Assembly: GCF_009857595.1 (NCBI RefSeq)
Contig: NZ_WWCU01000016.1
Location: 62,001 to 126,000 of the forward strand
DNA length: 64,000 bases
Direction of reading: 5' to 3'
DNA from: Pseudoduganella aquatica
Lineage (GTDB): Bacteria > Pseudomonadota > Gammaproteobacteria > Burkholderiales > Burkholderiaceae_D
Below are positions 8,459-19,323 of the stretch, piece by piece; position 1 is the first letter of the stretch, and every line of letters starts with the position of its first letter. Below the pieces are notes generated by a model that saw only the letters and a list, made by a program, of their open reading frames with translations, made no database searches and was not told the DNA's origin. Both the position numbers and the translations under genes were made by a program.

Positions 8459-9349
8459 GTGAAAAGCGACACGTCCGAACTGGGTTTTTTCGTGCTGCTG
8501 GCCAAGCTGGGCAGCCTGTCGGCCACGGCGCGCGAGCTGGCCATCACGCCGCCGGCCGCCACCAAGCGGTTGATGCTGATGGAGCAGCGCCTCGGCGTGC
8601 GGCTGGTGAACCGCACCACGCGCCGCGTCAGCCTGACCAGCGAGGGCGAGACCTATCTGGCGCAGGCCACGCAGATCCTGGCCGACATCCGTGCCATGGA
8701 GGAGTCGGTGTCCAGCAGCCGCGCCGCGCCGAAAGGCCTGCTGCGCGTGAACGCCACGCTGGGCTTCGGCCGCACCGCCATCGCGCCGCTGGTGTCCGCC
8801 TTTGCGCAGGCGTATCCGGAGGTGGACGTGCAACTGCAGCTGACGGACCGCGCCATCAACCTGGTGGAGGAAGCATATGACCTCGGCATCCGCTTCGGCG
8901 AGCTGCCCGACACGCGGCTGAGCGCGCGCAAGATCATGTCCAACCGGCGCTTCCTGTGCGCCTCGCCGGCCTATCTGAAGCGAGCCGGCGCGCCCGCCGC
9001 GCCGCAGGACCTGGCGCAGCACCGCTGCATCCTGCACCGCCAGAACGACGACGCCTACGCCACCTGGCGCCTGAGCAAAGGCCGCAAGACCGAATCGGTG
9101 AAGGTGCGCGGCGGGCTGTCCAGCAACGACGGCGACGTGGTGCTGGGCTGGGCGCTGGACGGCCACGGCATCCTGCTGCGCTCCGAGTGGGACCTGGCCA
9201 AATACCTGGACAGCGGCCGCCTGCAAGTGGTGCTGCCCGACTACGCCCTGCCCTCGGCCGACCTGTACGCCTACTACCCCAGCCGCCAGCACCAGCCCGC
9301 CAAACTGCGCGCCTTCATCGACTTCCTGGCGGCCCAGTTCAAAAGCTGA
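8459..9349 (+). CDS. LysR-family transcriptional regulator, probably of tarD
   Basis: 296 residues if started at GTG 8459 (VKSDTSELGFFVLLAKLGSL), which places the winged helix-turn-helix at residues 5-62 as in other LysR proteins; the longer reading frame from 8315 runs antisense through the start of tarD and is not credible. HTH phrase: LSATARELAITPPAATKRLM. The effector domain (about 90-295) includes YDLGIRFGELPDTRL, characteristic of the group often annotated D-malate/tartrate-type regulators. Divergent from tarD; the shared gap holds TATAAT at 8422-8427 and two TATTTAC copies 13 bases apart (8435, 8448) that may belong to the operator. The stop abuts the convergent VOC gene. Confidence 0.88.
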   Translation: MKSDTSELGFFVLLAKLGSLSATARELAITPPAATKRLMLMEQRLGVRLVNRTTRRVSLTSEGETYLAQATQILADIRAMEESVSSSRAAPKGLLRVNATLGFGRTAIAPLVSAFAQAYPEVDVQLQLTDRAINLVEEAYDLGIRFGELPDTRLSARKIMSNRRFLCASPAYLKRAGAPAAPQDLAQHRCILHRQNDDAYATWRLSKGRKTESVKVRGGLSSNDGDVVLGWALDGHGILLRSEWDLAKYLDSGRLQVVLPDYALPSADLYAYYPSRQHQPAKLRAFIDFLAAQFKS

Positions 9350-9739
9350 CTACATGCCCGTGTCGCCATACGGCCCGGCGATAACGACCACATAGCCGTC
9401 GGGGTCGCGCAGCCAGATTTCGCGGTGGGAGGCGTTGGTGTTTTCGCGCGGGCCGTCCAGCACCACGGCGGAGATGGAGGCGGCGCGCTCCACCGCTTCG
9501 TCGAAGTCTTCGGTGTGGAACCACAGCAGCACGCCGTTGCCGTAGGGCCGCTTCTCCGGGTCGCCCATGTGGGCATGGCCGTGCGCCTCCCAGCGGTGCA
9601 GCTGCAGGATAAGGCGCTCGCCGAACATCAGCTGTTCATAGTCCTTGCCGCCGTGGGCGCTGCGCGCGCCAAGCACGGTTTGATACCAGCGGCTGCTCGC
9701 TTCGACGTCGCTGACGGCAATCAGGGGTTGCGCTTGCAT
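9350..9739 (-). CDS. VOC (glyoxalase/bleomycin-resistance-like) protein
   Basis: 129 residues from MQAQPLIAVSDVEASS; a longer in-frame extension upstream overlaps the neighbouring gene in another frame and is rejected. The vicinal-oxygen-chelate fold is visible as two beta-alpha-beta halves: SRWYQTVLGARS ... LILQLHRWEAHGH and LLWFHTEDFDEAVERA ... EIWLRDPDGYVVVIAGPYG. Such small proteins act as lyases, dioxygenases or binding proteins; the substrate cannot be told. It lies 44 bases downstream of another VOC-like gene on the same strand, so they are likely cotranscribed. Confidence 0.82.
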   Translation of the reverse strand: MQAQPLIAVSDVEASSRWYQTVLGARSAHGGKDYEQLMFGERLILQLHRWEAHGHAHMGDPEKRPYGNGVLLWFHTEDFDEAVERAASISAVVLDGPRENTNASHREIWLRDPDGYVVVIAGPYGDTGM

Positions 9740-9783
9740 GGCTTGTCTCCTTTCAGGATGCGCCGCTCGATGGCGGCTCTGTG

Positions 9784-10281
9784 CTAACCGGCGTAGGCGC
9801 GCTGCAGCGCGGCGATGTCGAGCTTCTTCATGCCCATCAGGGCGGCCATGACGCGCTCGGTCTTGGCGGCGCCGTGGTCCTTGATCATCTCCATCAGCAC
9901 GCGCGGCACCACCTGCCAGGATAGGCCGAATTTGTCCTTCAGCCAACCGCACTGCTGCGCGGCCGGATCGCCACCCTCGCCCAGGTGCAGCCAGTAGCGG
10001 TCCAATTCCTGCTGGCTCTCGCACATCACCTGGAACGAAATGGCTTCACTGAACTTGAACATCGGACCGCCGTTCATGGCGGTGAATTCCGTGCCGTTGA
10101 GCGAGAACGACACCGTCAGCACGGACCCGGGCTGGCGGCCGTGGATATCCTTGCCGGCCTCGGTGTAGTGCGTAATCTGCGTGATTTTGGAATTATCGAA
10201 GATGCCAATATAGAAGTTGGCGGCGTCTTCCGCCTGCGAGTCAAACCACAGGCAAGGTACGATTTGCTGGATGCTGGCCAT
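9784..10281 (-). CDS. VOC/PhnB-like protein (3-demethylubiquinone methyltransferase-like fold)
   Basis: 165 residues with the PhnB-type signature: VPCLWFDSQAEDAANFY, GSVLTVSFSLNGTEFTAMNGG, FQVMCESQQELDRYW, CGWLKDKFGLSWQVVP. The family is often mislabelled 3-demethylubiquinone-9 methyltransferase; it has a vicinal-oxygen-chelate fold and no proven enzymatic role. Residue DxxxDxxKxxR-type tail AAKTERVMAALMGMKKLDIAALQRAY is also typical. First gene of a two-gene unit with the VOC protein at 9350. Confidence 0.85.
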   Translation of the reverse strand: MASIQQIVPCLWFDSQAEDAANFYIGIFDNSKITQITHYTEAGKDIHGRQPGSVLTVSFSLNGTEFTAMNGGPMFKFSEAISFQVMCESQQELDRYWLHLGEGGDPAAQQCGWLKDKFGLSWQVVPRVLMEMIKDHGAAKTERVMAALMGMKKLDIAALQRAYAG

Positions 10282-10366
10282 ATTGCCTCCTCAGGTAGCG
10301 GGGCTATCCATATTACGCCTATGCGCGGCGGCGGTGCGCACGGCCGGCGCGCACCGGTTCAGCGTA

Positions 10367-12208
10367 TCAATGCGGCAGCGGTTCTGGGGTTGCGCTGCAG
10401 AGTTTCGTGCGTTCCAGCCTGGTTGGGTTGGCCACGATGCGCTGGCCACCCACTTCCAGGTCCATCATGGGCTTGGCCACCGCCCGGACTTCGCCCGCCT
10501 TGAGCTTGGCCAGCAAGGGTGCGCAGCCGGCCAGGGCGTATGGCAGGCTGCCGACCTGCTCCCACTTGCCGCCCTGCTCGCCCAGCACCGCCGAGCTGTC
10601 GGACAGTTCCGTGCCCACCACCACGACCTCGGGCTTGCCGTCGCCGGTCAGGTCCAGCAAAAAGGCGTCGCAATGCGCGCCCTGCTCGCGCAGGCAGCGC
10701 GGCGCGAGGGCGCCGTGCAGGTTGCGCGCGGTCCAGCTGCGCAGCGGGAAGCCGTCCGGCAGGCGGCTGCCTTGCGGCCACACGGCCAGGTTGGTGCTGA
10801 TGTCGACCGCCACCGCCATCTCGGCCGGGGCGCGCCAGCTGCGGTAATCCGTGGCCAGCGCGGCGGCGGCGCCTGCGCGCTTTTGCGGCCCGTCCGGACC
10901 GCCGGCCAGCTTGAGGCTTTCCAGCGCGGCGCGGCCATAGCGCGCGCCTTCGAATCTCAGGTATTCATAGTCGAACTTGTCCGCCTTCACTGCGCCGCTT
11001 TCCAGGCGCGCCATCTGGCTATTGACCGAGATGCGGGCCGGATCGGCCAGCGGCGTGAACAGGGCGAACAGCACGGCCAGCACCAGGCAAGCAGCGCCCA
11101 CATTGGTCGTGGCCAGGGTGGGCAGCCAGGCGTCCCGCCGCCAGGCGCCGAAGGCGTAGCCGACGGCGTAGAACGTGCCCACCAGCAGGCAGGCGGCCGC
11201 GATGATGCGGTCCGAACTCCAGCCGTAGTCGCCCACCCGCAGCGCCAGCGCATACACGGCGATCGCCATCACCGGCAACAGCAGCATGGCGCCAACGCGC
11301 GCGGCCAGGCGCACCAAGGGCGCCACGCTGCGCTCCACCTCGCCGTTCTGGTACGCGGCGTTGATGAGCACTACCAGCATGGCGTCCGCGCCCAGCAGCA
11401 CGGCGGTGGCGTGGCCGGTTTTCCACAGCGCGTCCAGCCCCGTGAACGGCAGCGTGCACAAGAAGCCGCCCAGCAGCAGCACGGTCACCGGCAGCAGCCA
11501 GGACATGAGCACCAGCAGCAGCGTGCGGATGCCGCGCACGATGGCGGGCCGCACGTCGGTAATGTGCATGGCGCAGGCGAACGCGAAGCACATTACCGGC
11601 GCAATGAACCAGGCTTTGCCAAGCAGCGTGTGCAGGAAGCTCAGCTTGACGAGCATGAACAGTTCGGAGCCCAGCGCCAGCATGGCCCAGGTGGCGCCTA
11701 CAAACATGGCGGAAAACGCGCACTGGATGAACAGCTTCCAGGCGGTTTCAAAATACGTGGCGTAGCTGGCCAGCCAGCGCTCATCCTGCGCGCCCGCCTT
11801 GACCATGGAATGCGCAATAAAGCAGAACGCCGCGCTGAAAACCGATACCAGCGCCGACGGCAAGCGCACCTGCCCTTCCGGCCCGGCGTAGCCCGGCGCG
11901 CCCGCGTTGCGCCACGCGTCATGCAGCGCGAAGGCGACGACGGCGAGCGCGGCCAGCGCCAGCCAGGCCGCCAGCTTGCGGCCCTGGAGGTGACCCAGGC
12001 CCGAAATCAGCAGGACCGGCAGCAGCACGCAGGCCATCAGCAACGGCAAGAACAGCAAGGGGGAGGTGGCGGGCCAGGCCTTGCTGACGACGGCCAGATG
12101 GAGCAGGTACACGCCCAGCCCCTGCAGCAAGCCGGCCGCGATGCGCGCATAGCCGGTGCTGAGGTTGGTGGACGATTCCAGTACGGTTTGCGCGGTGTCG
12201 GCTTGCAT
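10367..12208 (-). CDS. Multi-pass membrane protein, DUF4153-like, with C-terminal soluble domain
   Basis: 613 residues. Residues 15-390 hold about ten membrane segments, with charged loops, including the run LLLGGFLCTLPFTGLDALWKT typical of DUF4153 proteins. Residues 400-613 are soluble and contain SVNSQMARLESGAVKADKFD and FLLDLTGDGKPEVVVVG, an Asp-loop like an FG-GAP repeat. The role of DUF4153 proteins is not established. It stands alone, divergent from dapC across 139 bases. Confidence 0.75.
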   Translation of the reverse strand: MQADTAQTVLESSTNLSTGYARIAAGLLQGLGVYLLHLAVVSKAWPATSPLLFLPLLMACVLLPVLLISGLGHLQGRKLAAWLALAALAVVAFALHDAWRNAGAPGYAGPEGQVRLPSALVSVFSAAFCFIAHSMVKAGAQDERWLASYATYFETAWKLFIQCAFSAMFVGATWAMLALGSELFMLVKLSFLHTLLGKAWFIAPVMCFAFACAMHITDVRPAIVRGIRTLLLVLMSWLLPVTVLLLGGFLCTLPFTGLDALWKTGHATAVLLGADAMLVVLINAAYQNGEVERSVAPLVRLAARVGAMLLLPVMAIAVYALALRVGDYGWSSDRIIAAACLLVGTFYAVGYAFGAWRRDAWLPTLATTNVGAACLVLAVLFALFTPLADPARISVNSQMARLESGAVKADKFDYEYLRFEGARYGRAALESLKLAGGPDGPQKRAGAAAALATDYRSWRAPAEMAVAVDISTNLAVWPQGSRLPDGFPLRSWTARNLHGALAPRCLREQGAHCDAFLLDLTGDGKPEVVVVGTELSDSSAVLGEQGGKWEQVGSLPYALAGCAPLLAKLKAGEVRAVAKPMMDLEVGGQRIVANPTRLERTKLCSATPEPLPH

Positions 12209-12347
12209 GCTGGCGTTTCGCTGTATAAGGAACGGCCATTATTGCATGATGTTGTCTTTTAATAAACCAGCCGCAGCGCTGCGCCGCACAATGCCGCGCC
12301 GCTGGCGCTATAATGGCTGGTTCCGATTTCCGCTCTTTGGTCCGCCT

Positions 12348-13562
12348 GTGAATCCACATCTCGATAAGCTGCAACCATATCCGTTCGAAAAGCTGCGCCA
12401 GCTGTTTGCCCAGGTGAAGCCGAACCCCGACTATTCCGCCATCAGCCTGGGCATGGGCGAGCCGAAACACCCCACGCCGCCGTTCATCCAGCAGGCGCTG
12501 GTGGACAATATCAGCGGCCTGGCCACCTACCCCACCACCATCGGCTCGGAGGCGCTGCGCGGCGCCATCTGCGGCTGGCTGGAGCGCCGCTACGGCCTGC
12601 CCGCGTTGAACCCGGCCACCCAGGTGCTGCCGGTGAACGGCTCGCGCGAGGCGCTGTTCGCGCTGGCGCAGACGGTGATCGACCCGGCCGCCAAGGCGCT
12701 CGTGGTGTCGCCCAACCCGTTCTACCAGATCTATGAAGGCGCGGCCTACCTGGCCGGCGCCGAGCCCTACTTCGTGAATTCGGACCCGGCCCGCAACTTC
12801 GGCTGCGATTACGACAGCATTCCCGCCTCGGTGTGGGAGCGCGTGCAGCTGCTGTTCCTGTGCTCGCCCGGCAATCCGACCGGCGCCGTGCTGTCGCTGA
12901 CGGACTGGGAAAACCTGTTCGCGCTGTCCGAGCGCTACAACTTCGTGATCGCCGCCGACGAGTGCTACTCCGAGACCTACCACGGCGAGGAAGCGCCCCT
13001 GGGTGCGCTGCAGGCGGCCCACATGCTGGGCCTGTCCACCGTGGAGCGCCCTTACGCGCGCCTGGTGGTGTTCTCCAGCCTCTCCAAGCGCTCCAATGTA
13101 CCGGGCATGCGCTCCGGCTTCGTGGCCGGCGACGCCGAAGTGCTGAAAAAATTCCTGTTGTACCGCACCTACCACGGCGGGGCCATGAGCCCTTCCGTGC
13201 AGGCTGCGTCGGTGGCGGCCTGGAACGACGAGACCCACGTCGAAGCCAACCGCACCCAGTACCGCGCCAAGTTCGCCGCCATCACCCCGCTGCTGCAGCA
13301 GGTGATGGACGTGGCGCTGCCGGACGCCGGCTTCTATCTGTGGGCCGACGTCAGCCGCACCGGCCTGTCGGACACCGAGTTCGCCCAGCGCCTGTACGCC
13401 GAATATAATGTCACCGTACTGCCCGGCAGCTACCTGGCGCGCGAAGCGCACGGCATCAACCCTGGCCGCAACCGCATCCGCATGGCGCTGGTCGCCGAGA
13501 CCGAAGAAGGCCTGGAAGCGGCGCGCCGCATCGTTCAATTCTGCAAAAACCTGTCCAAATAA
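12348..13562 (+). CDS. dapC: Succinyldiaminopimelate aminotransferase
   Basis: 404 residues starting at GTG 12348 ([16 protein letters not shown]); the longer frame from 12156 adds non-homologous residues. It is a class I/II PLP aminotransferase: [14 protein letters not shown] at the N-terminus, [46 protein letters not shown], and the PLP-binding Lys in [15 protein letters not shown] (about 245). DapC converts N-succinyl-2-amino-6-ketopimelate to N-succinyl-LL-diaminopimelate in lysine and peptidoglycan precursor synthesis. dapD starts 12 bases downstream, confirming the pathway. A TATAAT at 12309-12314 lies upstream but without a good -35. Confidence 0.92.
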   Translation: MNPHLDKLQPYPFEKLRQLFAQVKPNPDYSAISLGMGEPKHPTPPFIQQALVDNISGLATYPTTIGSEALRGAICGWLERRYGLPALNPATQVLPVNGSREALFALAQTVIDPAAKALVVSPNPFYQIYEGAAYLAGAEPYFVNSDPARNFGCDYDSIPASVWERVQLLFLCSPGNPTGAVLSLTDWENLFALSERYNFVIAADECYSETYHGEEAPLGALQAAHMLGLSTVERPYARLVVFSSLSKRSNVPGMRSGFVAGDAEVLKKFLLYRTYHGGAMSPSVQAASVAAWNDETHVEANRTQYRAKFAAITPLLQQVMDVALPDAGFYLWADVSRTGLSDTEFAQRLYAEYNVTVLPGSYLAREAHGINPGRNRIRMALVAETEEGLEAARRIVQFCKNLSK

Positions 13563-13573
13563 AGAAGAGCATC

Positions 13574-14401
13574 ATGACCCAACAACTGCAAAACATCATC
13601 GAACAAGCCTGGGACAACCGCGCCGAGATCAACCCCGCCAACGGCAGCGCCGAACTGCGCGACGCCGTCTCGCACGTGCTGGCCGGCCTGGACAACGGCT
13701 CCCTGCGCGTGGCGCAAAAAGACACCGGCACCTGGGTAGTGAACCAGTGGATCAAGAAAGCCGTGCTGCTGTCGTTCCGCCTGGAGAACAACGTGGTGCT
13801 GCCGTCCGACGGCACCATGCAGTTCTACGACAAGGTACCGACCAAGTTCGCCAACTACACCGAAGCCGACTTCCAGGCCGGCGGTTTCCGCGTGGTGCCG
13901 CCGGCCGTTGCGCGCCGCGGCTCCTTCATCGCCAAGAACGTGGTGCTGATGCCGTCCTACGTCAACATCGGCGCTTACGTCGATGAAGGCGCGATGGTCG
14001 ACACCTGGGCCACCGTGGGTTCCTGCGCGCAGATCGGCAAGAACGTGCACCTGTCCGGCGGCGTGGGCATCGGCGGCGTGCTGGAGCCGATGCAGGCCAA
14101 TCCGACCATCATCGAAGACAACTGCTTCATCGGCGCGCGTTCGGAGATCGTTGAAGGCGTGATCGTGGAAGAGAACTCGGTGATCTCGATGGGCGTGTAC
14201 ATCGGCCAGTCGACCAAGATCTACGACCGCGCCACCGGCGAAGTGACCTATGGCCGCATCCCTTCGGGTTCGGTGGTGGTATCGGGCTCGCTGCCGTCGG
14301 ACGACGGCAAGTACAGCCTGTACTGCGCGGTGATCGTCAAGCGCGTCGACGCGCAGACCCGCTCCAAGACCGGCATCAACGAACTGCTGCGCGGTATCTG
14401 A
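13574..14401 (+). CDS. dapD: Tetrahydrodipicolinate N-succinyltransferase
   Basis: 275 residues, the normal length. After an alpha-helical N-terminal domain (to about 100) a left-handed beta-helix made of hexapeptide repeats runs from about 110 to 225 ([46 protein letters not shown]). It succinylates tetrahydrodipicolinate with succinyl-CoA, the step before DapC. Preceded by AAAGAAGAGCATC and cotranscribed with dapC. The gene is followed by a palindromic intergenic repeat. Confidence 0.95.
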   Translation: MTQQLQNIIEQAWDNRAEINPANGSAELRDAVSHVLAGLDNGSLRVAQKDTGTWVVNQWIKKAVLLSFRLENNVVLPSDGTMQFYDKVPTKFANYTEADFQAGGFRVVPPAVARRGSFIAKNVVLMPSYVNIGAYVDEGAMVDTWATVGSCAQIGKNVHLSGGVGIGGVLEPMQANPTIIEDNCFIGARSEIVEGVIVEENSVISMGVYIGQSTKIYDRATGEVTYGRIPSGSVVVSGSLPSDDGKYSLYCAVIVKRVDAQTRSKTGINELLRGI

Positions 14402-14407
14402 TGCAAT

Positions 14408-14513
14408 GGCGGGTTACGCGGTTCCCGCTAACCCGCCCTACTCGCCCGGTTGCATCGACGGGTGACATTGACAAATCGTAGGGCGGGTTAGGCGCAGCGC
14501 GCCGTAACCCGCC
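14408..14513. repeat. Two copies of the GGCGGGTTA/TAACCCGCC palindromic element
   Basis: Unit 1 at 14408-14441 and unit 2 at 14478-14513 each have a GGCGGGTTA arm and a TAACCCGCC arm with a variable GC-rich loop; the outer ends carry GTAGG/CCTAC. The same element occurs at 22223-22252, 25364-25446 and 58908-58940. Here it fills the dapD-pilU gap and its right end reaches the pilU ribosome-binding region. Confidence 0.85.
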
Positions 14514-14527
14514 GCATGGAGAGCACC

Positions 14528-15664
14528 ATGGCAATGGACCGCCTGTTCCAGCTGATGAAGGAAAAGAACGCGTCGGACATGTTCTTCGCGGTCAATTCGC
14601 CTGTTCACATCAAGATCAACGGCAACCTGATTCCGATCAACCAGCAGAAGCTGGAGCCGGAAAACATTCACGCGCTGCTGGCCGAAATCTGCTCGCCCGA
14701 GCAGATGGCGGAACTGGAGCGCGAGAATGAGCTGAACATGGGCGTCTCGGTGCCCAACCTGGGCCGCTTCCGCCTGTCGGCCTTCCGCCAGCGCGGCAGC
14801 ATCTCGGCCGTGTTCCGCTTTGTGCCGGCCAATATCCCGGCGCTGGCCGAGCTGGCCCTGCCGCCCATCCTGGCGGAGCTGATCATGGAAAAGCGCGGCC
14901 TGCTGCTGCTGGTGGGCGCCACCGGTTCCGGCAAGTCGACCACCATCGCCTCCATGCTGGACCACCGCAACGAACTGCGCTCGGGCCATATCCTCACGCT
15001 CGAAGATCCCATCGAGTATCTGTTCAAGAACAAGAAATCCATCGTCAACCAGCGCGAGATCGGCAGCGACGCCAAGGACTTCTACACCGCGCTGCGCAAC
15101 TCCATGCGCCAGGCGCCGGACTGCATCCTGATCGGCGAGATCCGCGACCGCGAAACCATGGCCGCCGCGCTGGCCTACGCGCAGTCGGGCCACCTGGTGC
15201 TGGCCACGCTGCACGCCAACAACAGCTACAACGCGCTGAACCGCATCATCAGCTTCTACCCGATCGAGAACCGCGCGGCGCTGCTGCAGGACTTGTCGTC
15301 GACGGTGAAAGCCATTGTCTCGCAGCGCCTGATACGCTCGGTCAGCGGCGGCACGCGCACGGCGGCCGTGGAGGTGATGCTCAACACCCGCCACATCGCG
15401 GACCTGATCGAAAAAGGCGAAATCAGCCAGATCAAGGAAGCGCTGGAAAAGAGCCTGTCGTCCGGCTCGCAATCGTTCGAGATGGCCTTGTTCCAGCTGG
15501 TGCAGCAAGGCCTGATCAGCCAGGAAGAAGCGCTCGCCAACGCCGACTCGGCCACCAACCTGCTCTGGCTGCTCAACAACGGCCCGGACAGCAAGCACGA
15601 AGAGCCGGAGCAAAAGGCGCCGGTCGCGGAAACCTCGTTCACCGAGTTCACCCTCAACACCTGA
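14528..15664 (+). CDS. pilU: Type IV pilus retraction ATPase, PilU type
   Basis: 378 residues from ATG 14528, which has GGAG 7 bases upstream; an ATG at 14516 would add four residues and lies within the repeat. Motifs: Walker A GATGSGKST (about 131), Asp box LEDPIEYLF, Walker B ILIGEIRDRETM, His box LATLHANN. Length, the LMKEKNASDMFF opening and the Glu/Pro-rich extra C-terminus fit PilU better than the shorter PilT. These hexameric motors power pilus retraction with PilT. No other pil gene is nearby; it lies inside the dap cluster. Confidence 0.88.
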   Translation: MAMDRLFQLMKEKNASDMFFAVNSPVHIKINGNLIPINQQKLEPENIHALLAEICSPEQMAELERENELNMGVSVPNLGRFRLSAFRQRGSISAVFRFVPANIPALAELALPPILAELIMEKRGLLLLVGATGSGKSTTIASMLDHRNELRSGHILTLEDPIEYLFKNKKSIVNQREIGSDAKDFYTALRNSMRQAPDCILIGEIRDRETMAAALAYAQSGHLVLATLHANNSYNALNRIISFYPIENRAALLQDLSSTVKAIVSQRLIRSVSGGTRTAAVEVMLNTRHIADLIEKGEISQIKEALEKSLSSGSQSFEMALFQLVQQGLISQEEALANADSATNLLWLLNNGPDSKHEEPEQKAPVAETSFTEFTLNT

Positions 15665-15730
15665 CCCACCGCAACGCACGCCCGCCCCAGCCGCCGTAAA
15701 CTTGGAATTTACCTCAGGCTGGAGGCTCGC

Positions 15731-16084
15731 ATGTCACCAGATCAGCTCGCCTTCTACTCCGGCTGGGCATCGATTCTCGGCTTGGCCGTCTCGCTCCTAT
15801 CGCTCGCCTACGTGCGCAGCATCAAAGCGAATATAATTAAATATCAGCGCAAGCAGCGACTGCGATTCTTAATCGATGAGATCGAAGGGATCTGCATGCT
15901 GCCACCGCTCCCGTGGCGCCCCGAAGAGCAAGCAAAATTGAATGCATTGAAGCGCCATTTGCCGCCACGGCCAAGGGCGAAACAACGCTTATTAATTGAC
16001 CTGCATAGCTTGCTGGCGAACGGTAGTCGAGCTGCGCTGATCGAAGCATTGAAAGATTTGCGCACCTTCTCGGAGGGATTATGA
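15731..16084 (+). CDS. Small single-span membrane protein, unknown
   Basis: 117 residues, not recognised. One membrane helix at about 9-31 (WASILGLAVSLLSLAYVRSI) is followed by a basic, Leu-rich cytoplasmic helical region. Preceded by GGAGG at 15720-15724, a strong ribosome site. Stop overlaps the next start (ATGA, 16081-16084), so the two act as a pair. Base composition and codon use (ATA, TTA, AAT frequent) are clearly more AT-rich than the flanking genes, which suggests acquisition from elsewhere. Function cannot be assigned. Confidence 0.65.
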   Translation: MSPDQLAFYSGWASILGLAVSLLSLAYVRSIKANIIKYQRKQRLRFLIDEIEGICMLPPLPWRPEEQAKLNALKRHLPPRPRAKQRLLIDLHSLLANGSRAALIEALKDLRTFSEGL

Positions 16085-16461
16085 CTTCAGCTGCCCATCT
16101 CTATGAAGATGTTCTCGCCAGGACCGAAAATTGCGAGGTCAAATGGCGCCGGCTTGCCAAGAGCGCGAACGCCGAATTCATCTTTCATCCCGAGCAAGTC
16201 TGCGAGCAATATGAACTCCAGTGGCAACGAGACGGACTGAGCCGCACATTACTGCTCATCGAGAAACGGTACGAGGAAATTGAGCACCCTCTGCTTCCCC
16301 CCAGCGAAATAAAGAAGTACGAGTTACTCATAGTTGAGAACGGCGAACTTGTGCGCAAGCTGGACGAATGGGCTCTCAACTGGTCTCAACTCTGCCAGCT
16401 TGCGTGGGCAGTAAGGCACAATAGCTCCACATGCAGCGCGCCAATTTCAACTCCAGCCTGA
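16081..16461 (+). CDS. Small cytoplasmic protein, unknown, partner of the preceding gene
   Basis: 126 residues without signal or membrane segment; not recognised. It is charged and probably mostly helical (ELQWQRDGLSRTLLLIEKRY, EIKKYELLIVENGELVRKLD). Start overlaps the upstream stop, so expression is coupled. Same AT-rich composition as its partner. Followed by an 88-base gap before an MFS gene. Confidence 0.6.
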   Translation: MTSAAHLYEDVLARTENCEVKWRRLAKSANAEFIFHPEQVCEQYELQWQRDGLSRTLLLIEKRYEEIEHPLLPPSEIKKYELLIVENGELVRKLDEWALNWSQLCQLAWAVRHNSSTCSAPISTPA

Positions 16462-16549
16462 CCCAAGCCAATCTCAGCAGGTCAGCGAAACGGAGGCAGC
16501 CCGCGTACAATTGCGGAACATCTCGTTAGCGCCAACGCCATCCGCACTC

Positions 16550-17701
16550 ATGAACAACTCAGCAGCACACCGACTCTCCACCCGCCTTGGATTTCTGACC
16601 GCCGGCATCACCATGGCCGCCTGGGCGCCGCTGGTGCCGTATGCGAAGGAGCGCCTGAACCTGGAGGCTTCGCAGCTCGGCATGCTGCTGCTGTGCCTCG
16701 GCATCGGCTCCCTGCTCGCCATGCCCGTCACGGGCACGCTGACGTCGCGCTTTGGCTGCCGTCCGGTGGTGCTGGTGTCCGGCGCGCTGGTGTGCGCGGT
16801 GCTGCCCTTCCTCGCCATCGCCCCCACGCCGCTGCTGCTGGGCGTGACCCTGTTCCTGTTCGGCGCCACCATCGGCACGCTGGACGTGGCCATCAATGTG
16901 CAGGCCGTGCAAGTGGAGAAGGAGAGCGGCCGCGCGCTGATGTCCGGCTTCCATGGCATGTTCAGCGTGGGCGGCATCGCCGGTGCGGGCGGCATGGCGC
17001 TGCTGCTGTGGGCCGGCATGGATACGCTGATGGCCGCCGTGCTGACCGCCGCCGTCGCCGCAGCGGTCCTGGCCGTGGCGGCGCCCAAGCTGCTGCCCGC
17101 CGATCCGGCCGCGCACGCGGACGCAGGCGGCTCGGAGGACAAGCGCCTGTTCGTGGCGCCGCGCGGCGCGGTCGTGGTCATCGGCCTGCTGTGCTTCGCC
17201 TGCTTCATGGCAGAAGGCGCGGTGCTGGACTGGAGCGCGCTGCTGCTCACCACCGGCGTCGGCGCCAGCGCGGACCAGGGCGGCCTCGGTTACGCCGCCT
17301 TCGCGGTCGCCATGACGTTGGGCCGCTTCAGCGGCGACAAGATCGTGGCGCGCTTCGGCGGCCAGCGCGTGCTGCTGGCGGGCGGCCTGTGCGCGGCCGC
17401 CGGCTTCTTCACCGCCGTGCTGGCGCCCTCGCCCGCCGCCGCGCTGCTCGGCTTCGTGCTGGTGGGACTGGGCGCGTCCAACATCGTGCCCATCCTGTTC
17501 ACGGCGGCGGGCCGCCAGCGGGACATGCCCGCCGGCCTGGCGGTGGGTGCCATCACCACCATAGGCTACGCGGGCATCTTGGCAGGCCCCGCGCTGATCG
17601 GCTTCATCGCCCACGCCTCCAGCCTGCAAGCGGCCTTCGCGGGCCTGGGCTGCGCCATGCTGCTGGTGGCCGCCAGTTCGCGCTCGCGCATCGCGGCCTG
17701 A
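16550..17701 (+). CDS. MFS transporter (YbjJ-like)
   Basis: 383 residues from MNNSAAHRLSTRLGFL; an in-frame ATG at 16511 would add 13 polar residues. About twelve membrane helices; the MFS loop 2-3 motif is seen as GTLTSRFGCRPVVLVSGAL and the second-half equivalent GDKIVARFGGQRVLLAGG. The group (YbjJ/fucose-permease-like) has no settled substrate. Single gene, followed by a 97-base gap. Confidence 0.82.
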   Translation: MNNSAAHRLSTRLGFLTAGITMAAWAPLVPYAKERLNLEASQLGMLLLCLGIGSLLAMPVTGTLTSRFGCRPVVLVSGALVCAVLPFLAIAPTPLLLGVTLFLFGATIGTLDVAINVQAVQVEKESGRALMSGFHGMFSVGGIAGAGGMALLLWAGMDTLMAAVLTAAVAAAVLAVAAPKLLPADPAAHADAGGSEDKRLFVAPRGAVVVIGLLCFACFMAEGAVLDWSALLLTTGVGASADQGGLGYAAFAVAMTLGRFSGDKIVARFGGQRVLLAGGLCAAAGFFTAVLAPSPAAALLGFVLVGLGASNIVPILFTAAGRQRDMPAGLAVGAITTIGYAGILAGPALIGFIAHASSLQAAFAGLGCAMLLVAASSRSRIAA

Positions 17702-17798
17702 TCCGGGGCGGGGCTGCCGGGGCCGGACGCCAGTCACGTTATAATGCTGCACTTCGGCCGCCACCCGGCGCGGCCACGCTCCTGAATCCACGCATCCC

Positions 17799-19294
<1,496 letters not shown>

Positions 19295-19323
19295 ACGCAG
19301 CCGCTCCCTTTGCGAGAATAATA

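Noticed and set aside
9350..10024. 224-residue version of the VOC protein
   Set aside because: The extra N-terminus overlaps the PhnB-like gene in another frame and lacks the VOC start; ATG 9739 fits the family.
10217..12262. 681-codon open frame on the plus strand
   Set aside because: Antisense to the DUF4153 membrane protein gene; its product is rich in His, Gln, Arg and Ala with no domain, typical of GC-rich shadow frames.
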